DNA of 55,989 nucleotides from Aureimonas ureilytica (GTDB lineage: Bacteria > Pseudomonadota > Alphaproteobacteria > Rhizobiales > Rhizobiaceae): NCBI RefSeq assembly GCF_001475935.1, contig NZ_LDQA01000067.1:1-55989 (forward strand), given 5' to 3'. Positions 8,801 through 17,731 of this stretch are shown here, one piece after another (within the stretch, counting starts at the first letter, position 1; each line of letters starts with the position of its first letter). The translations under genes were made by a program, and so were the position numbers. The notes beneath the pieces are model-generated. The model was given only the letters and a program-made list of their open reading frames with translations. It searched no databases and had not been told where the DNA came from.

Positions 8801-10186
8801 TCAGCCCGCGAAACCGGAATTCACGAAGTCCAGAACCAGCTTCACGTTGAGGACGATGATCAGCGTCGCGATCGCGCCGGCAATGGCGAGCAGCCAGATC
8901 GGGGCCCGGAAATTCCCCATCTTGCTGCGGTCGCGCGACATGAGCACCAGCGGCACCACGGCGAAGGGCAGCTGGAGCGACAGGACGACCTGACTGAAGA
9001 TCAGGAGCTGGCCGGCGCTTTGTTCGCCATAGGCGATGATGATGCCGGCCGCCGGCAGAATGGCGAGGCCGCGCGTGATGAGGCGACGCACGACCGGGCT
9101 GATGCGAAGGCGCAGGAAGCCCTCCATCACGATCTGGCCGGCCAGCGTCGCCGTCACCGTCGAGGACAGGCCCGAGGCCAGCAGCGCGACGGCGAAGAGC
9201 ACCGGGGCGATGGCCGCGCCCAGAAGTGGCGTCAGCAGCGAATGGGCCTGCTCCAGATCCTCGACGCTGCCATGGCCGGACGCGTGGAAGGCGGCGGCAG
9301 CGAGGATGAGAATGGACGCGTTGACGACCAGCGCGATGCCGAGCGCGAGGGTCGAGTCGATCGTGGCGAAACGGATCGCCTCGCGCTTGCCCGCCTCGTC
9401 CTCGCGGTAGGCGCGCGTCTGCACGATGCCGGTGTGCAGATAGAGATTGTGCGGCATCACGGTCGCGCCCAGAATGCCGAGCGCGAGATAGAGCTGACGC
9501 TCGTCGGTCACGATCGAGGCCGAGGGCAGAAAGCCGGCGAAGATCGCCGCGATCGAGGGCTGGGCCAGAAGCAGCTGGCCGACAAAGCAGAGCGCGATCA
9601 CCAGGATCATGGTCGCGACGAAGGCTTCGACATAGCGAAAGCCCCGCGACTGCAGCCAGAGAATGACGAAGACGTCGAAGGCTGTGACGATGACGCCCCA
9701 TTCGAGCGGCAGGCCGAACAGGAGTTTCAGCGCGATGGCCGTGCCGATGACTTCGGCAAGATCCGTCGCGACGATGGCGAGTTCGGCCAGAATCCAGAGG
9801 CCGACCGAGACCGGCTTGGGATAGGCATCGCGGCAGGCCTGAGCGAGATCGCGGCCCGTGGCGATGGCGAGCCGCGCGCAAAGCGCCTGAAGCACGATCG
9901 CCATGAGAGAGGACAGAAGCACCGCGAAGAGCAGCGTGTAGCCGAACTCCGAGCCACCCGCGAGCGAGGTCGCCCAATTGCCGGGGTCCATATAGCCGAC
10001 GGCCACGAGATAGCCGGGGCCCAGAAAAGCGAGGAAGCGCCGGAACAGCGTCCCGCCGTCTCCGACCCCCACGCTGCGGAACGACTGGTGCAGCGAGCCC
10101 TCCCCGCGCTCCCGCGCAAAGCCTTGTTGATCGGGCGGGTTGGCGAAGGAAGGGGCGATCTCGGCCTCGGCCTGACGCGACGACAT
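8801..10186 (-). CDS. mntH: NRAMP-family manganese/divalent metal transporter
   Basis: Proton-coupled Mn(II) importer of the inner membrane, 461 residues with about 11 membrane helices. The two metal-binding signatures are intact: DPGN in [11 protein letters not shown] (TM1) and MPHN in [13 protein letters not shown] (TM6). The ATG at 10186 follows AAGGATGG. A Mur-like palindrome 70-90 bp upstream and a Mur/Fur gene less than 1 kb away support manganese as the physiological substrate. The phosphatase gene downstream is in the same direction. Confidence 0.95.
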   Translation of the reverse strand: MSSRQAEAEIAPSFANPPDQQGFARERGEGSLHQSFRSVGVGDGGTLFRRFLAFLGPGYLVAVGYMDPGNWATSLAGGSEFGYTLLFAVLLSSLMAIVLQALCARLAIATGRDLAQACRDAYPKPVSVGLWILAELAIVATDLAEVIGTAIALKLLFGLPLEWGVIVTAFDVFVILWLQSRGFRYVEAFVATMILVIALCFVGQLLLAQPSIAAIFAGFLPSASIVTDERQLYLALGILGATVMPHNLYLHTGIVQTRAYREDEAGKREAIRFATIDSTLALGIALVVNASILILAAAAFHASGHGSVEDLEQAHSLLTPLLGAAIAPVLFAVALLASGLSSTVTATLAGQIVMEGFLRLRISPVVRRLITRGLAILPAAGIIIAYGEQSAGQLLIFSQVVLSLQLPFAVVPLVLMSRDRSKMGNFRAPIWLLAIAGAIATLIIVLNVKLVLDFVNSGFAG

Positions 10187-10256
10187 GCGGGAACCATCCT
10201 TTGCGGGCTGCGAGCGAGAGGAAAGCTAGGAGCAATCCGCCAACCCGTCAATGCAA

Positions 10257-10273
10257 TTGCAAATGATTTGCAA
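10257..10273. promoter_or_regulatory. Mur-like operator upstream of mntH
   Basis: TTGCAAATGATTTGCAA is a perfect 7-bp inverted repeat around a 3-base centre. A second palindrome, TGCAATTGCA (10252-10261), overlaps its mntH-proximal edge. The TTGCAA half-site pattern resembles manganese-responsive (MRS/Mur) boxes reported upstream of mntH and sitABCD in rhizobia. It lies about 70 bp from the mntH start. Confidence 0.7.
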
Positions 10274-10380
10274 GAAAAGACCATTGCGTCGCGTTGGATG
10301 AGGCGCAGCCTCGGGACACGCTGTTCGAAGGCGGCCGGGGTGTGCGTGGCGGGTGGCGATCCGGCGAGACGAGAGACCTG

Positions 10381-10414
10381 CGAGCCGCGAGCCGCGAGCC
10401 GCGAGCCGCGAGCG
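10381..10414. repeat. Short tandem repeat, heptamer CGAGCCG
   Basis: Four exact head-to-tail copies of CGAGCCG (10381-10408) and a partial fifth copy lie in non-coding DNA between mntH and the Mur/Fur gene. Such arrays can vary in copy number by slippage. A function is not evident. Confidence 0.85.
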
Positions 10415-10841
10415 TCGTAGCCCACTTCGACAACACGCGCCGCTCACGAACTCAGGCGCTGACTTGGACGCTCGAGCCGCAGGAGCAATCCATCGATTCC
10501 GGTATGCGTCCGCTCGGCTCAACGCGGTGCGATCCCGAGATTTTGAAGCGCCCCCTGACTCACCAACCCCATCCCGAGAGAGGCGAGGTCTGCTGCGGTG
10601 CTCGGCCTTCCAGACGTCAGGGGCGACGGCCCCCCATGAGGTTTCCCTTCCGCCTCCTTGGACGCGCCGACAGGCGCTCGGATGGAAAGCGGGCAAGCTG
10701 CACGGAGCCGGAAACGCAGGCCCTGCGGCATGAGCGATAGAGCGGCTCGACCAACGCCACCGAGTCGGTCCTGTCGGACGCATCCAAGTCCTGCCCGGAA
10801 GCGTCTCGCGCACCGTGCCATTTGCGGGTAGAGAGCCTTGC

Positions 10842-11267
10842 ATGAGCACGGCGAGCCAAGCCCACGACTATGAGAAGCTGCTGCGCGAAGCGGGTGTGCG
10901 CATCACACGGCCGCGGCGCACGATCCTGCGCATCCTTAGCGAAGGCGGCGACCATCCGGACGCGCTGGAGATTTTCCGGCGGGCCTCGGCCATCGACCCT
11001 TCCATCTCCCTGTCGACCGTTTATCGCACCATGCGGCTTCTGGAAGACAAGGGCGCGATCCATCGCCATGCCTTCGCCAACGGCCCCTCCCGCTTCGAGC
11101 AGGCCGACAGCGACCATCACGACCATCTGATCGACATGGACACGGGGGCGGTGATCGAATTTCGCTCCGACCGGATCGAAGCGCTGCAGGACGAGATCGC
11201 GCGTGAACTCGGCTACGAGATCGTCTTTCACCGGCTCGAACTCTACGGACGCAAGCGACGCGGCTAA
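10842..11267 (+). CDS. mur: Fur-family metalloregulator, probable manganese regulator Mur
   Basis: DNA-binding repressor of 141 residues. The winged-helix part contains [13 protein letters not shown] and [18 protein letters not shown] (recognition helix). The dimerisation/metal part contains [17 protein letters not shown] and ends RLELYGRK. It has no cysteine at all, so the structural CxxC zinc site of classical Fur is missing, as is typical of the alphaproteobacterial Fur/Mur branch. The ATG at 10842 follows GGTAGAGAG; a GTG at 10815 is the alternative. Closeness to mntH and its TTGCAA palindrome favours Mn-dependent Mur over iron Fur, though that is inference. Confidence 0.85.
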   Translation: MSTASQAHDYEKLLREAGVRITRPRRTILRILSEGGDHPDALEIFRRASAIDPSISLSTVYRTMRLLEDKGAIHRHAFANGPSRFEQADSDHHDHLIDMDTGAVIEFRSDRIEALQDEIARELGYEIVFHRLELYGRKRRG

Positions 11268-11286
11268 GTCTCACGCGCCATGAGAA

Positions 11287-11317
11287 AGCCCGCCGCATCG
11301 GCGGCGGGCTCCCGTTT
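11287..11317. terminator. Terminator between mur and osmC-like gene
   Basis: A 10-bp stem (AGCCCGCCGC, 11287-11296, with GCGGCGGGCT, 11301-11310) around the tetraloop ATCG is followed by CCCGTTT. It serves the mur-like gene and possibly the convergent OsmC gene. Confidence 0.75.
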
Positions 11318-11330
11318 CACAGGCGCGGGA

Positions 11331-11765
11331 TCAGACCAGCTTGGCGTCCAGCGAAACCTCGATGGCGCCGAGCGCCTTCGAGATCGGGCAGCCTTCCTTG
11401 GCCTGATTGGCGAGCTTCTGGAACGCCGCGTCGTCGATGCCCGGCACCTTGGCTTCCAGCGTGATGGCGCTCGACTTCACCTCGAAGCCGCTATCGGCCT
11501 GCTCGACGCTGACCACGGCGCGCGCCTTCAGCTCGTCGGCGGGCGTGCCGTTCTCGGCCAGGAAATGCGACAGCTGCATGGCGAAGCAGCCGGCATGGGC
11601 GGCGGCCAGAAGCTCTTCCGGGTTGGTGCCCGACTTGCCGGATTCGTCTTCGAACCGAGCCTTGAACGAATAGCCGTGCTGGCTGAGAGCGCCCGACTGG
11701 GTGGTCAGGTTTCCCGTGCCGGTTCCGAGCGCACCGTTCCAGACGGCGGTTGCATGGCGCTTCAT
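11331..11765 (-). CDS. osmC: OsmC-type peroxiredoxin
   Basis: Thiol peroxidase that reduces organic hydroperoxides in the cytoplasm, 144 residues. The two conserved cysteines of the OsmC/Ohr fold are Cys60 (AAAHAGCFAMQL) and Cys126 (KEGCPISKAL). The GTNPEELLAAAHAGC stretch and the residue pattern indicate the OsmC rather than Ohr branch. The ATG at 11765 follows GGAGAT. It is transcribed convergently to the Mur-like gene and divergently from xerC. Confidence 0.9.
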   Translation of the reverse strand: MKRHATAVWNGALGTGTGNLTTQSGALSQHGYSFKARFEDESGKSGTNPEELLAAAHAGCFAMQLSHFLAENGTPADELKARAVVSVEQADSGFEVKSSAITLEAKVPGIDDAAFQKLANQAKEGCPISKALGAIEVSLDAKLV

Positions 11766-11984
11766 GCGGATCTCCTCGTTTCGGCGGACGATCGTCGTCC
11801 TGTCCCTTGATCGAATGCGGCCGCATGATACGTCCGCATTTCATCCCGCGATGTTCTGGGGCGCGACCGGCCGGTTTCCAGCGCGGCAACCTTTCATTTA
11901 CGCCGAAGCGGCCAGATAGTTGAAACAGCCATGGGTGGCCCGCGCGTCGCCCCCGTCGTCCGGCTGCAAGGAAAGACGCTCGGC

Positions 11985-12941
11985 ATGAACGCCCCTGTTC
12001 TGATCTCGGCGACCTCGGACCTTCTGGCCCTGAAGACGCAATGGCTGCGGCGGCTGGAGGTGGAGCGGCAGGCCTCGCCTCAGACGATCGACGCCTACGA
12101 GCGCGACGTGCGCCAGTTCCTCACCTTCTTCGCCGGCTACCAAGGCCGCCCCGCCGCTCCGGCCGATCTTGCCGACCTGAAGCCTGCCGAGTTCCGCGCC
12201 TTTCTGGCGGAGCGTCGGCGCGACGGCGCGGGCGCTCGCTCGCTCGGGCGTCATCTTTCGGGCGTGCGCTCCTTTATCCGCCATCTGGAGCGCGAAGGGC
12301 TGGCGTCCGGCGCGGGCGCGGCCTCCATGCGCGCACCCAAGCGGCCGAAATCCCTGCCCCGCCCCTTGAGCGTGCCGGACGCCCTGGCCGTGACCGAGGA
12401 AGCAGGCGCGGGCGCGAGCGAGCCCTGGATCGCGGCCCGCAATGTCGCGGTGCTGACACTGCTCTATGGCTGCGGACTTCGCATCTCGGAAGCGCTGAAC
12501 CTGCCGGGAGACGCGCTGGCCGATCCGAGCGCGCGCTCCATGACCATCACCGGCAAAGGCAACAAGCAACGCCTCGTACCCCTTCTGCCGGCCGTGCTGG
12601 AGGCCGTGGCCGCCTATCGGCGTCTGTGCCCCTACCAGCTCGCGGCCGATGGCCCCTTGTTTCGCGGCGCGCGCGGCGGGCAGCTCGCCCCCGGCATCAT
12701 CCAGCGCGAGATGCAGCGGCTGCGCGGCTATCTCGGCCTGCCGGATTCGGCAACGCCCCACGCGCTGCGCCATTCCTTCGCCACGCATCTTCTGGCCAAG
12801 GGCGGAGACCTGCGCGCCATCCAGGACCTGCTCGGCCATGCCTCGCTGTCCTCGACGCAGGTCTATACTGGCATCGAAGGCGGGCGGCTTCTCCAGATCT
12901 ATGACGACGCCCATCCGCGCGCGCGGCGCGGCGCGGCTTGA
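11985..12941 (+). CDS. xerC: Tyrosine recombinase XerC
   Basis: Site-specific recombinase that resolves chromosome dimers at dif together with XerD, 318 residues. An N-terminal SAM-like core-binding domain (about 12-105) is followed by the catalytic domain. The full active-site set is present: Arg166 (GLRISEAL), Lys191 (GKGNKQR), His259 and Arg262 (HALRHSFATHLL), His285 (LGHASL) and the Tyr294 nucleophile (TQVYT). The ATG at 11985 follows AAGGAAAG; an ATG at 11931 gives a poorly matching extension. The C-terminus (LLQIYDDAHPRA) is the usual alphaproteobacterial XerC ending. XerD cannot be fully excluded without alignment. Confidence 0.92.
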   Translation: MNAPVLISATSDLLALKTQWLRRLEVERQASPQTIDAYERDVRQFLTFFAGYQGRPAAPADLADLKPAEFRAFLAERRRDGAGARSLGRHLSGVRSFIRHLEREGLASGAGAASMRAPKRPKSLPRPLSVPDALAVTEEAGAGASEPWIAARNVAVLTLLYGCGLRISEALNLPGDALADPSARSMTITGKGNKQRLVPLLPAVLEAVAAYRRLCPYQLAADGPLFRGARGGQLAPGIIQREMQRLRGYLGLPDSATPHALRHSFATHLLAKGGDLRAIQDLLGHASLSSTQVYTGIEGGRLLQIYDDAHPRARRGAA

Positions 12942-12973
12942 CCCTCCCTCCCCTTCCCCGTTCGGGATCGCCC

Positions 12974-14005
12974 ATGTTCGCTCTTGCCTCGCCTCGTCCG
13001 CTCCTGCGCCGCAGTGGCGCCCTGGTCGCCTTCGCGCTTCTTGCGTTCCCGGCTCAGGCCGAGACCTCCACCTGCGCCCAAGGAACCAGCGCGCTGCCAG
13101 CGCTGGAGCAAAGCGGCAAGCTGGCCGAGGCGGAGCGGGAGGCCGCCGAGGTGCCGAATGGCGAAGGCCGCTTCTACCGCGTCGAGCGGGCAGGCGTGGC
13201 ACCCTCGTTCCTCTATGGCACGATGCATCTTTCCGATCCGCGCGTTCTGACCCTGCCGCCAAAGGCGCGCGCCGCCTTCGAGGCCGCGTCGGGCATGGTG
13301 GTGGAAACCACCGACGCGCTGGATCAGGCGGTCATGGCCAAGGTGCTGCTCTCGCGCCCAGACCTGACCACCCTGCCGGCGGGCCAAACGCTGGACACGC
13401 TGGTGCCGGCGGATGAAATGGCCCGCCTTCAGCCCGAGCTGGAAGCGCGCGCCATGCCGCTCGCCGCCATTCGCACGCTCCAGCCCTGGTTCCTCGCCAC
13501 GCAGCTTCTGGTCGCCCCGTGCGAGATGGAGCGCATGAAGAGCGGCGCGCAGGTTCTCGATCTGGCGCTCGCCGGCGAGGCGCGCGAGGCCGGCAAGCCG
13601 CTGATGGGCCTCGAAAGCGCCGCCGAGCAGCTGGAGGCGCTCGCCTCCCTGCCGCTCGATCTCCAAGTCGACAATCTCGTGGCGACGCTGAACCTCGTGG
13701 ACCGGCTGCCCGATCTCTTCGAAACCATGACCGAGCTCTATCTCAGCGATCGCATCTCGTTGATCGAGTCCGCGACCTCGGCCCTTGCCCCGAGCGGCAC
13801 GGACGATGCTCGCTCCATCGAGGTGACGCAGCGCTTCGATGAGGCGGTCGTGCACAAGCGCAACGCCGTGATGTCGGAGCGGCTGGGTCCGCTTCTTCAG
13901 CGCGGCGGCCTGTTCGTGGCCGTCGGGGCGCTGCATCTGCCGGGCGAGACCGGCTTGGTCGAAAGCCTCCGGCGCGCCGGCTGGAGCGTGACGCGCATTC
14001 CCTGA
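12974..14005 (+). CDS. TraB/GumN-family protein, exported
   Basis: A 343-residue protein with an N-terminal signal peptide (LLRRSGALVAFALLAFPAQAE). The TraB/GumN core follows: SFLYGTMHLSDPRVLTLP near the start, an ExxxQ-type stretch (GLESAAEQLEALASL) in the middle, and the C-terminal GALHLPGETGLVESLRRAGWSVTRI. The family is related to Tiki-like metalloproteases. In proteobacteria it is envelope-located and of uncertain substrate. The start is 33 bp after xerC on the same strand, so the two may be co-transcribed. Two cysteines lie in the mature part. Confidence 0.88.
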   Translation: MFALASPRPLLRRSGALVAFALLAFPAQAETSTCAQGTSALPALEQSGKLAEAEREAAEVPNGEGRFYRVERAGVAPSFLYGTMHLSDPRVLTLPPKARAAFEAASGMVVETTDALDQAVMAKVLLSRPDLTTLPAGQTLDTLVPADEMARLQPELEARAMPLAAIRTLQPWFLATQLLVAPCEMERMKSGAQVLDLALAGEAREAGKPLMGLESAAEQLEALASLPLDLQVDNLVATLNLVDRLPDLFETMTELYLSDRISLIESATSALAPSGTDDARSIEVTQRFDEAVVHKRNAVMSERLGPLLQRGGLFVAVGALHLPGETGLVESLRRAGWSVTRIP

Positions 14006-14182
14006 CGAAAGACGCGCGGAGCCGGCGACATTGGCGCCGAAGCATCGTCTGCCTCAGTCCGACAGCGGGCCGGGCTTTGCCAGTCCTCTTCGCGGCGGTC
14101 GCCGCTCTCTGCGCGGGCGCAGGGAACCTCGGACCGGCCCCCGCTCGTTTCCTCCGCAAATCGATCAGCGGGAGATGCTTCC

Positions 14183-14446
14183 ATGCGCCGACTTCTTTTT
14201 GCCCTTCTGGCTCTGCCGCTCGCGGGCTGCGTTCCGACTGCGCCGCCCATCGGCCTCGCCCCCGCCTCCTACCGCCCGCCAGTGCGCCCCGGCTGCGAGA
14301 ACTATGCCGATCAGACGGCGCGCAACGCCTATGAGAACCTGACGGACCACGAGGATTCGATCGGCGTCGATCTCCTGAACCGCCAAAACGCCGAGGATGC
14401 GGGACGGCGAGCCTATGCGCGCTGCCGGGCGGGGCGACTGAACTGA
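14183..14446 (+). CDS. Small lipoprotein, 87 residues
   Basis: Short signal sequence with a lipobox (LALPLAGC, acylated Cys16), then a mature region of about 70 residues with two further cysteines (PGCENYADQ and YARCRAGR). These may form a disulfide. It is predicted to be a lipid-anchored envelope protein. The spacing of 177 bp after the GumN gene leaves its operon status open. I recognise the lipoprotein class but no named family. Confidence 0.75.
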   Translation: MRRLLFALLALPLAGCVPTAPPIGLAPASYRPPVRPGCENYADQTARNAYENLTDHEDSIGVDLLNRQNAEDAGRRAYARCRAGRLN

Positions 14447-14665
14447 CAAAGCCTTCCCCCGAGCGAAAGAGACCAAGCCCCCCCGCGCTGAGGCCGGAGC
14501 CATCGACCCTCGCTCTCAAGGCGCATCGTGAGGTCTGTGGAGCAAGGTCGCGGCAGCGGAGCCTTCTGAGTGAGGCTCCCACGATCTAGAGAACCGCCTA
14601 TCGAGGGAGAGCCGCGCCGCCGACGCTCAGCACCCGGCGAATGGCTTGGAAGCCCACGAAGCCGA

Positions 14666-16069
14666 TCAGGCGTGTTGCCGAGCCTCTGTGCGCTCGGGCA
14701 AACGCTTTGCCCCGCTCAGAGCGGCATTGTGCAGGCGGCGAAGATCCTGCGCGGTCGGGGCTTGTTGCGTTGCGATCGGCTCGAACTCGACGCGGTTCCG
14801 CCCGTTGGCCTTGGCGCGATAAAGGGCGTGATCGGCGCGATCGAGGACGACGCGGCTGTTTTCAGGCCCGACAGCCAAGGTTCCACCGATGCTGATCGTC
14901 ACCCTCTCGCCATCCCGGCCAAGATGGCGGATGTCGAGCGCCAGAACCGCCTGGCGGAAGGCCTCCAACCGCGGCATCATCTCTTCGCCTTCCACAAGCG
15001 GAAAGAGGACCGCAAACTCCTCCCCGCCATACCGTGCCACGAAAGCGGTGCCCGCCGCCTTGCGCAGGCTGGTGGCGATGCGACGAAGACATTCGTCGCC
15101 CGACAAATGGCCGGCCGTATCGTTCAGCGCCTTGAAGTAATCGACATCCAGGAGAGCCACGCAGACAGGCTGGCACGGGAGCGCTCGCGCGAGATGCTCC
15201 ATCAGGCAGGTGTCGAACGCACGGCGGTTGGCGATGCCCGTCAGCGAGTCGACCTTGGCGAGCCGCTCCAACGATGCCAGCTGAGAAATCCGTTGCTGAT
15301 GGAGCAATCGGCTCCGATAGCGCAGAAGAAAAGCCTCTCGCCGAAGGGCCGAAACCTCCCCGTTCACATGATCGCTGACCATACGCAGGACCATGGCGAC
15401 ACCGATGAAGACGGCGGCCCGGCCGAACGGGAGCAGTGCGAAGCCACCACAGGCAATCACCAGAACGAGGCCCGCAGTCGCGCGGCGTATCCAGGCCTTG
15501 GGAAAAGGCGCGCCGATGGAAATCGCGAGCGTTGCGAGGGGGCCAAGAAGCGTATTCGGCGTCACAGCGCTCTGTGTCCAGAGCGGCAACAATATCAGCT
15601 TCATCTGGAGGAAGGCCGTGCCCAGCGTCAAAACACCGACCGCAGCCAGCAACCATTTCCGGCGGGTCAACAGGCTGGCTGGAAAGGCCAGCAATGCCAG
15701 AAACACCATCGCTATGACGGCGTATGTATGGATGGGCGTGGCCCAGCCGGCCGGCGTCATGGCCAGACCGAACGCCCAGATGCCGTGGGCGCTTCCCCAG
15801 AGTCGGAGCCAGGATCCGATCCGCTTGGGGCGTTCCCGGTCCTCTTGTTCCCGAAACGTCTGTTCCAGCGCTGAAGGGAAAGGCGAGCCGTCGATGCCGC
15901 GTGCGAGTTCCGTTTCGACCAGTGCGAGCGAATCTTGCGAGGCGACATCGTCTGTCCGCGGGTCGCCGTGAGGGGAGGCCTGCTTGGCCGCCCCTCGGGT
16001 GCCCAAAAGATAAACGGCTGCAAGGCTCATCGAACGACCCGACCGGGGACACGGCCCATGCCTCCCCAT
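14666..16069 (-). CDS. Membrane-bound diguanylate cyclase (GGDEF)
   Basis: Makes cyclic di-GMP from two GTP. About five or six hydrophobic segments (for example AVIAMVFLALLAFPASLL, LLAAVGVLTLGTAFLQM and AGLVLVIACGGFALLPF) form an N-terminal membrane sensor. A short coiled linker leads to the GGDEF domain, which begins VDSLTGIANRRAFD. The active-site loop is RYGGEEF (GGEEF at 348-352). The RxxD inhibitory I-site expected just before it is absent. Two starts are possible: ATG 16069, given here, or ATG 16030, whose product begins MSLAAVYLLG. Neither has a strong ribosome site. It is a lone gene, with no phosphodiesterase beside it. Confidence 0.88.
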   Translation of the reverse strand: MGRHGPCPRSGRSMSLAAVYLLGTRGAAKQASPHGDPRTDDVASQDSLALVETELARGIDGSPFPSALEQTFREQEDRERPKRIGSWLRLWGSAHGIWAFGLAMTPAGWATPIHTYAVIAMVFLALLAFPASLLTRRKWLLAAVGVLTLGTAFLQMKLILLPLWTQSAVTPNTLLGPLATLAISIGAPFPKAWIRRATAGLVLVIACGGFALLPFGRAAVFIGVAMVLRMVSDHVNGEVSALRREAFLLRYRSRLLHQQRISQLASLERLAKVDSLTGIANRRAFDTCLMEHLARALPCQPVCVALLDVDYFKALNDTAGHLSGDECLRRIATSLRKAAGTAFVARYGGEEFAVLFPLVEGEEMMPRLEAFRQAVLALDIRHLGRDGERVTISIGGTLAVGPENSRVVLDRADHALYRAKANGRNRVEFEPIATQQAPTAQDLRRLHNAALSGAKRLPERTEARQHA

Positions 16070-16127
16070 GATCGCGCCAGATTGAAGGCCAGCACCTTAC
16101 GCTACGTTAAAGGTTCCCGCGGTCATG

Positions 16128-16143
16128 CGTCTCACGTGAAACA
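16128..16143. promoter_or_regulatory. Degenerate parS-like site
   Basis: CGTCTCACGTGAAACA matches the bacterial parS consensus TGTTTCACGTGAAACA at 14 of 16 bases and keeps the central CACGTGAAAC. It lies in the intergenic region upstream of the diguanylate cyclase gene. It is weaker than the site at 39253 and may be chance. Confidence 0.4.
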
Positions 16144-16235
16144 TGATGAATATCATCTTAACCGCGTCGTCCGATTGCGAGCCACCGAACGTGCGAACCG
16201 GAACCTGGAAGCGTGAAGATCGGGGCGCCCATTAA

Positions 16236-16283
16236 AATCGGGGCACAACCCTGCGGATCAGCCCGCCGGGTTGTGCCCCGATT
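16236..16283 (-). terminator. Strong terminator after lpdA
   Basis: A perfect 16-bp stem (AATCGGGGCACAACCC, 16236-16251, with its complement at 16268-16283) is followed on the minus strand by GATTTTAATG. It lies immediately downstream of the lpdA stop and ends the sucA-sucB-lpdA transcription unit. Confidence 0.85.
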
Positions 16284-16290
16284 CTGGGTC

Positions 16291-17709
16291 TTACATGTGG
16301 ATCGGCTTGGCGAAGGCCGCGAAAGCGGCCTCGCGCACGGCTTCCGACATGGTCGGATGCGCGTGGCAGGTGCGGGCCAGATCCTCCGACGAGCCGCCGA
16401 ACTCCATCAGCACGGCCGCTTCCGCGATCATCTCGCCGGCGCCATGGCCGACGATATGCGCGCCCAGAACCCGGTCGGTCTTGGCATCGGCCAGAACCTT
16501 CACGAACCCATCCGTGTGCAGCATGGCGCGGGCGCGGCCGTTGGCCGAGAAGGGGAACTTGCCGACCTTGTAGGCGACACCGTTCTTCTTCAGCTCTTCT
16601 TCGGTCTGCCCGACGGAGGCGACCTCGGGCGAGGTGTAGACCACCGAGGGGATCACGGCGTAGTTCACGTGACCCTTCTGGCCAGCGAGGATTTCGGCGA
16701 GCGCGATGCCCTCGTCCTCGGCCTTGTGCGCCAGCATCGGACCCTTCACCACGTCGCCGATGGCGTAGATGCCCTCGACATTGGTGCGGTAATGCGCGTC
16801 GATCTCGACCCGGCCCGCCTTGTCCAGCGAGACGCCGGCGTCCTGGAGGCCGAGACCGTCCGTGTAGGGCTTGCGGCCGGTCGCGATCAGAACGACCTCG
16901 GCTTCCAGCGTCTCGGCCGCGCCGCCCTGCGCCGGCTCGAAGGTCACGCTCGCGCCGGCCGAGCTCTTGGCGACGGCGGTGACGCGCGCGCCGAGCTTGA
17001 AATGGAAGCCCTGCTTGACGAGGAGCTTCTGGAACTGGGTCGAGACGTCGGCGTCCATGGGGCCGAGAATCTTGTCGAGATATTCCACCACCGTGACGCG
17101 CGCGCCCAGGCGCGACCACACCGAGCCGAGTTCGAGGCCGATGACGCCGCCGCCGACCACCACCATCGTGGCCGGCACTTTCTTCAGCGCGATCGCATCG
17201 TCCGAGGAGACGATCGTGTCCCGGTCGAAAGCCACGTCGAGGCCGGGAATGCCGGCGACGGACGAGCCGGTCGCAATGCAGATCGCCTTGGTCTTGAGCG
17301 TGCGCTTGGCGCCGTCCTCGGCCGTCACCTCGACCTCGCCGGCCTTGACGATGCGGCCCGCGCCCGTGACGCCGGTGATCTTGTTCTTCTTGAACAGGAA
17401 GGCGACGCCGTCCGTGTTGGCGCGCACGGTCTTGTCCTTGTGCGCCAGCATGGTCGGCAGGTCCAGCTCCGGCGTCACCTTGACGCCGAGATCGGCAAAG
17501 CCGTGGCTGGCTTCCGCGAACATCTCGGAGGCGTGCAGGAGCGCCTTGGACGGGATGCAGCCGACATTGAGGCAGGTGCCGCCATAGGTGGCCCGCTTTT
17601 CCACCACAGCCACCTTCAGCCCGAGCTGGGCGGCCTTCACGGCGCAGACATAGCCGCCGGGGCCGGAGCCGATGACGACGAGATCGAAGGTTTCAGACGT
17701 GTCGGACAT
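16291..17709 (-). CDS. lpdA: Dihydrolipoyl dehydrogenase (E3)
   Basis: FAD enzyme that reoxidises the lipoyl arm of the 2-oxoglutarate dehydrogenase complex, 472 residues. The FAD-binding GSGPGGYVCA is at the N-terminus. The redox-active disulfide is GGTCLNVGCIPSK (Cys46, Cys51). An NAD-binding VVGGGVIGLELGSVWSRLG lies mid-protein, and the C-terminal interface carries the catalytic His-Glu region (CHAHPTMSEAVREA). It is the last gene of the minus-strand 2-oxoglutarate dehydrogenase cluster, so it is assigned to that complex. Other complexes could share it. Confidence 0.97.
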   Translation of the reverse strand: MSDTSETFDLVVIGSGPGGYVCAVKAAQLGLKVAVVEKRATYGGTCLNVGCIPSKALLHASEMFAEASHGFADLGVKVTPELDLPTMLAHKDKTVRANTDGVAFLFKKNKITGVTGAGRIVKAGEVEVTAEDGAKRTLKTKAICIATGSSVAGIPGLDVAFDRDTIVSSDDAIALKKVPATMVVVGGGVIGLELGSVWSRLGARVTVVEYLDKILGPMDADVSTQFQKLLVKQGFHFKLGARVTAVAKSSAGASVTFEPAQGGAAETLEAEVVLIATGRKPYTDGLGLQDAGVSLDKAGRVEIDAHYRTNVEGIYAIGDVVKGPMLAHKAEDEGIALAEILAGQKGHVNYAVIPSVVYTSPEVASVGQTEEELKKNGVAYKVGKFPFSANGRARAMLHTDGFVKVLADAKTDRVLGAHIVGHGAGEMIAEAAVLMEFGGSSEDLARTCHAHPTMSEAVREAAFAAFAKPIHM

Positions 17710-17731
17710 GGGTTGATCGTCTTTTCGTTTG

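Larger units (their letters stand above)
10187..10841. other. 655-bp intergenic region between mntH and the Mur/Fur gene
   Basis: Apart from the Mur-like operator near the mntH end and the heptamer repeat at 10381-10414, I see no supported gene here. Open frames across 10294-10740 exist on both strands, but none has a ribosome site or protein-like composition. The promoter of the regulator gene must lie near the right end. Confidence 0.4.

Noticed and set aside
10294-10740. A 148-codon plus-strand frame between mntH and mur
   Set aside because: It spans the heptamer repeat, has no ribosome site or domain, and overlaps equally open frames on both strands.
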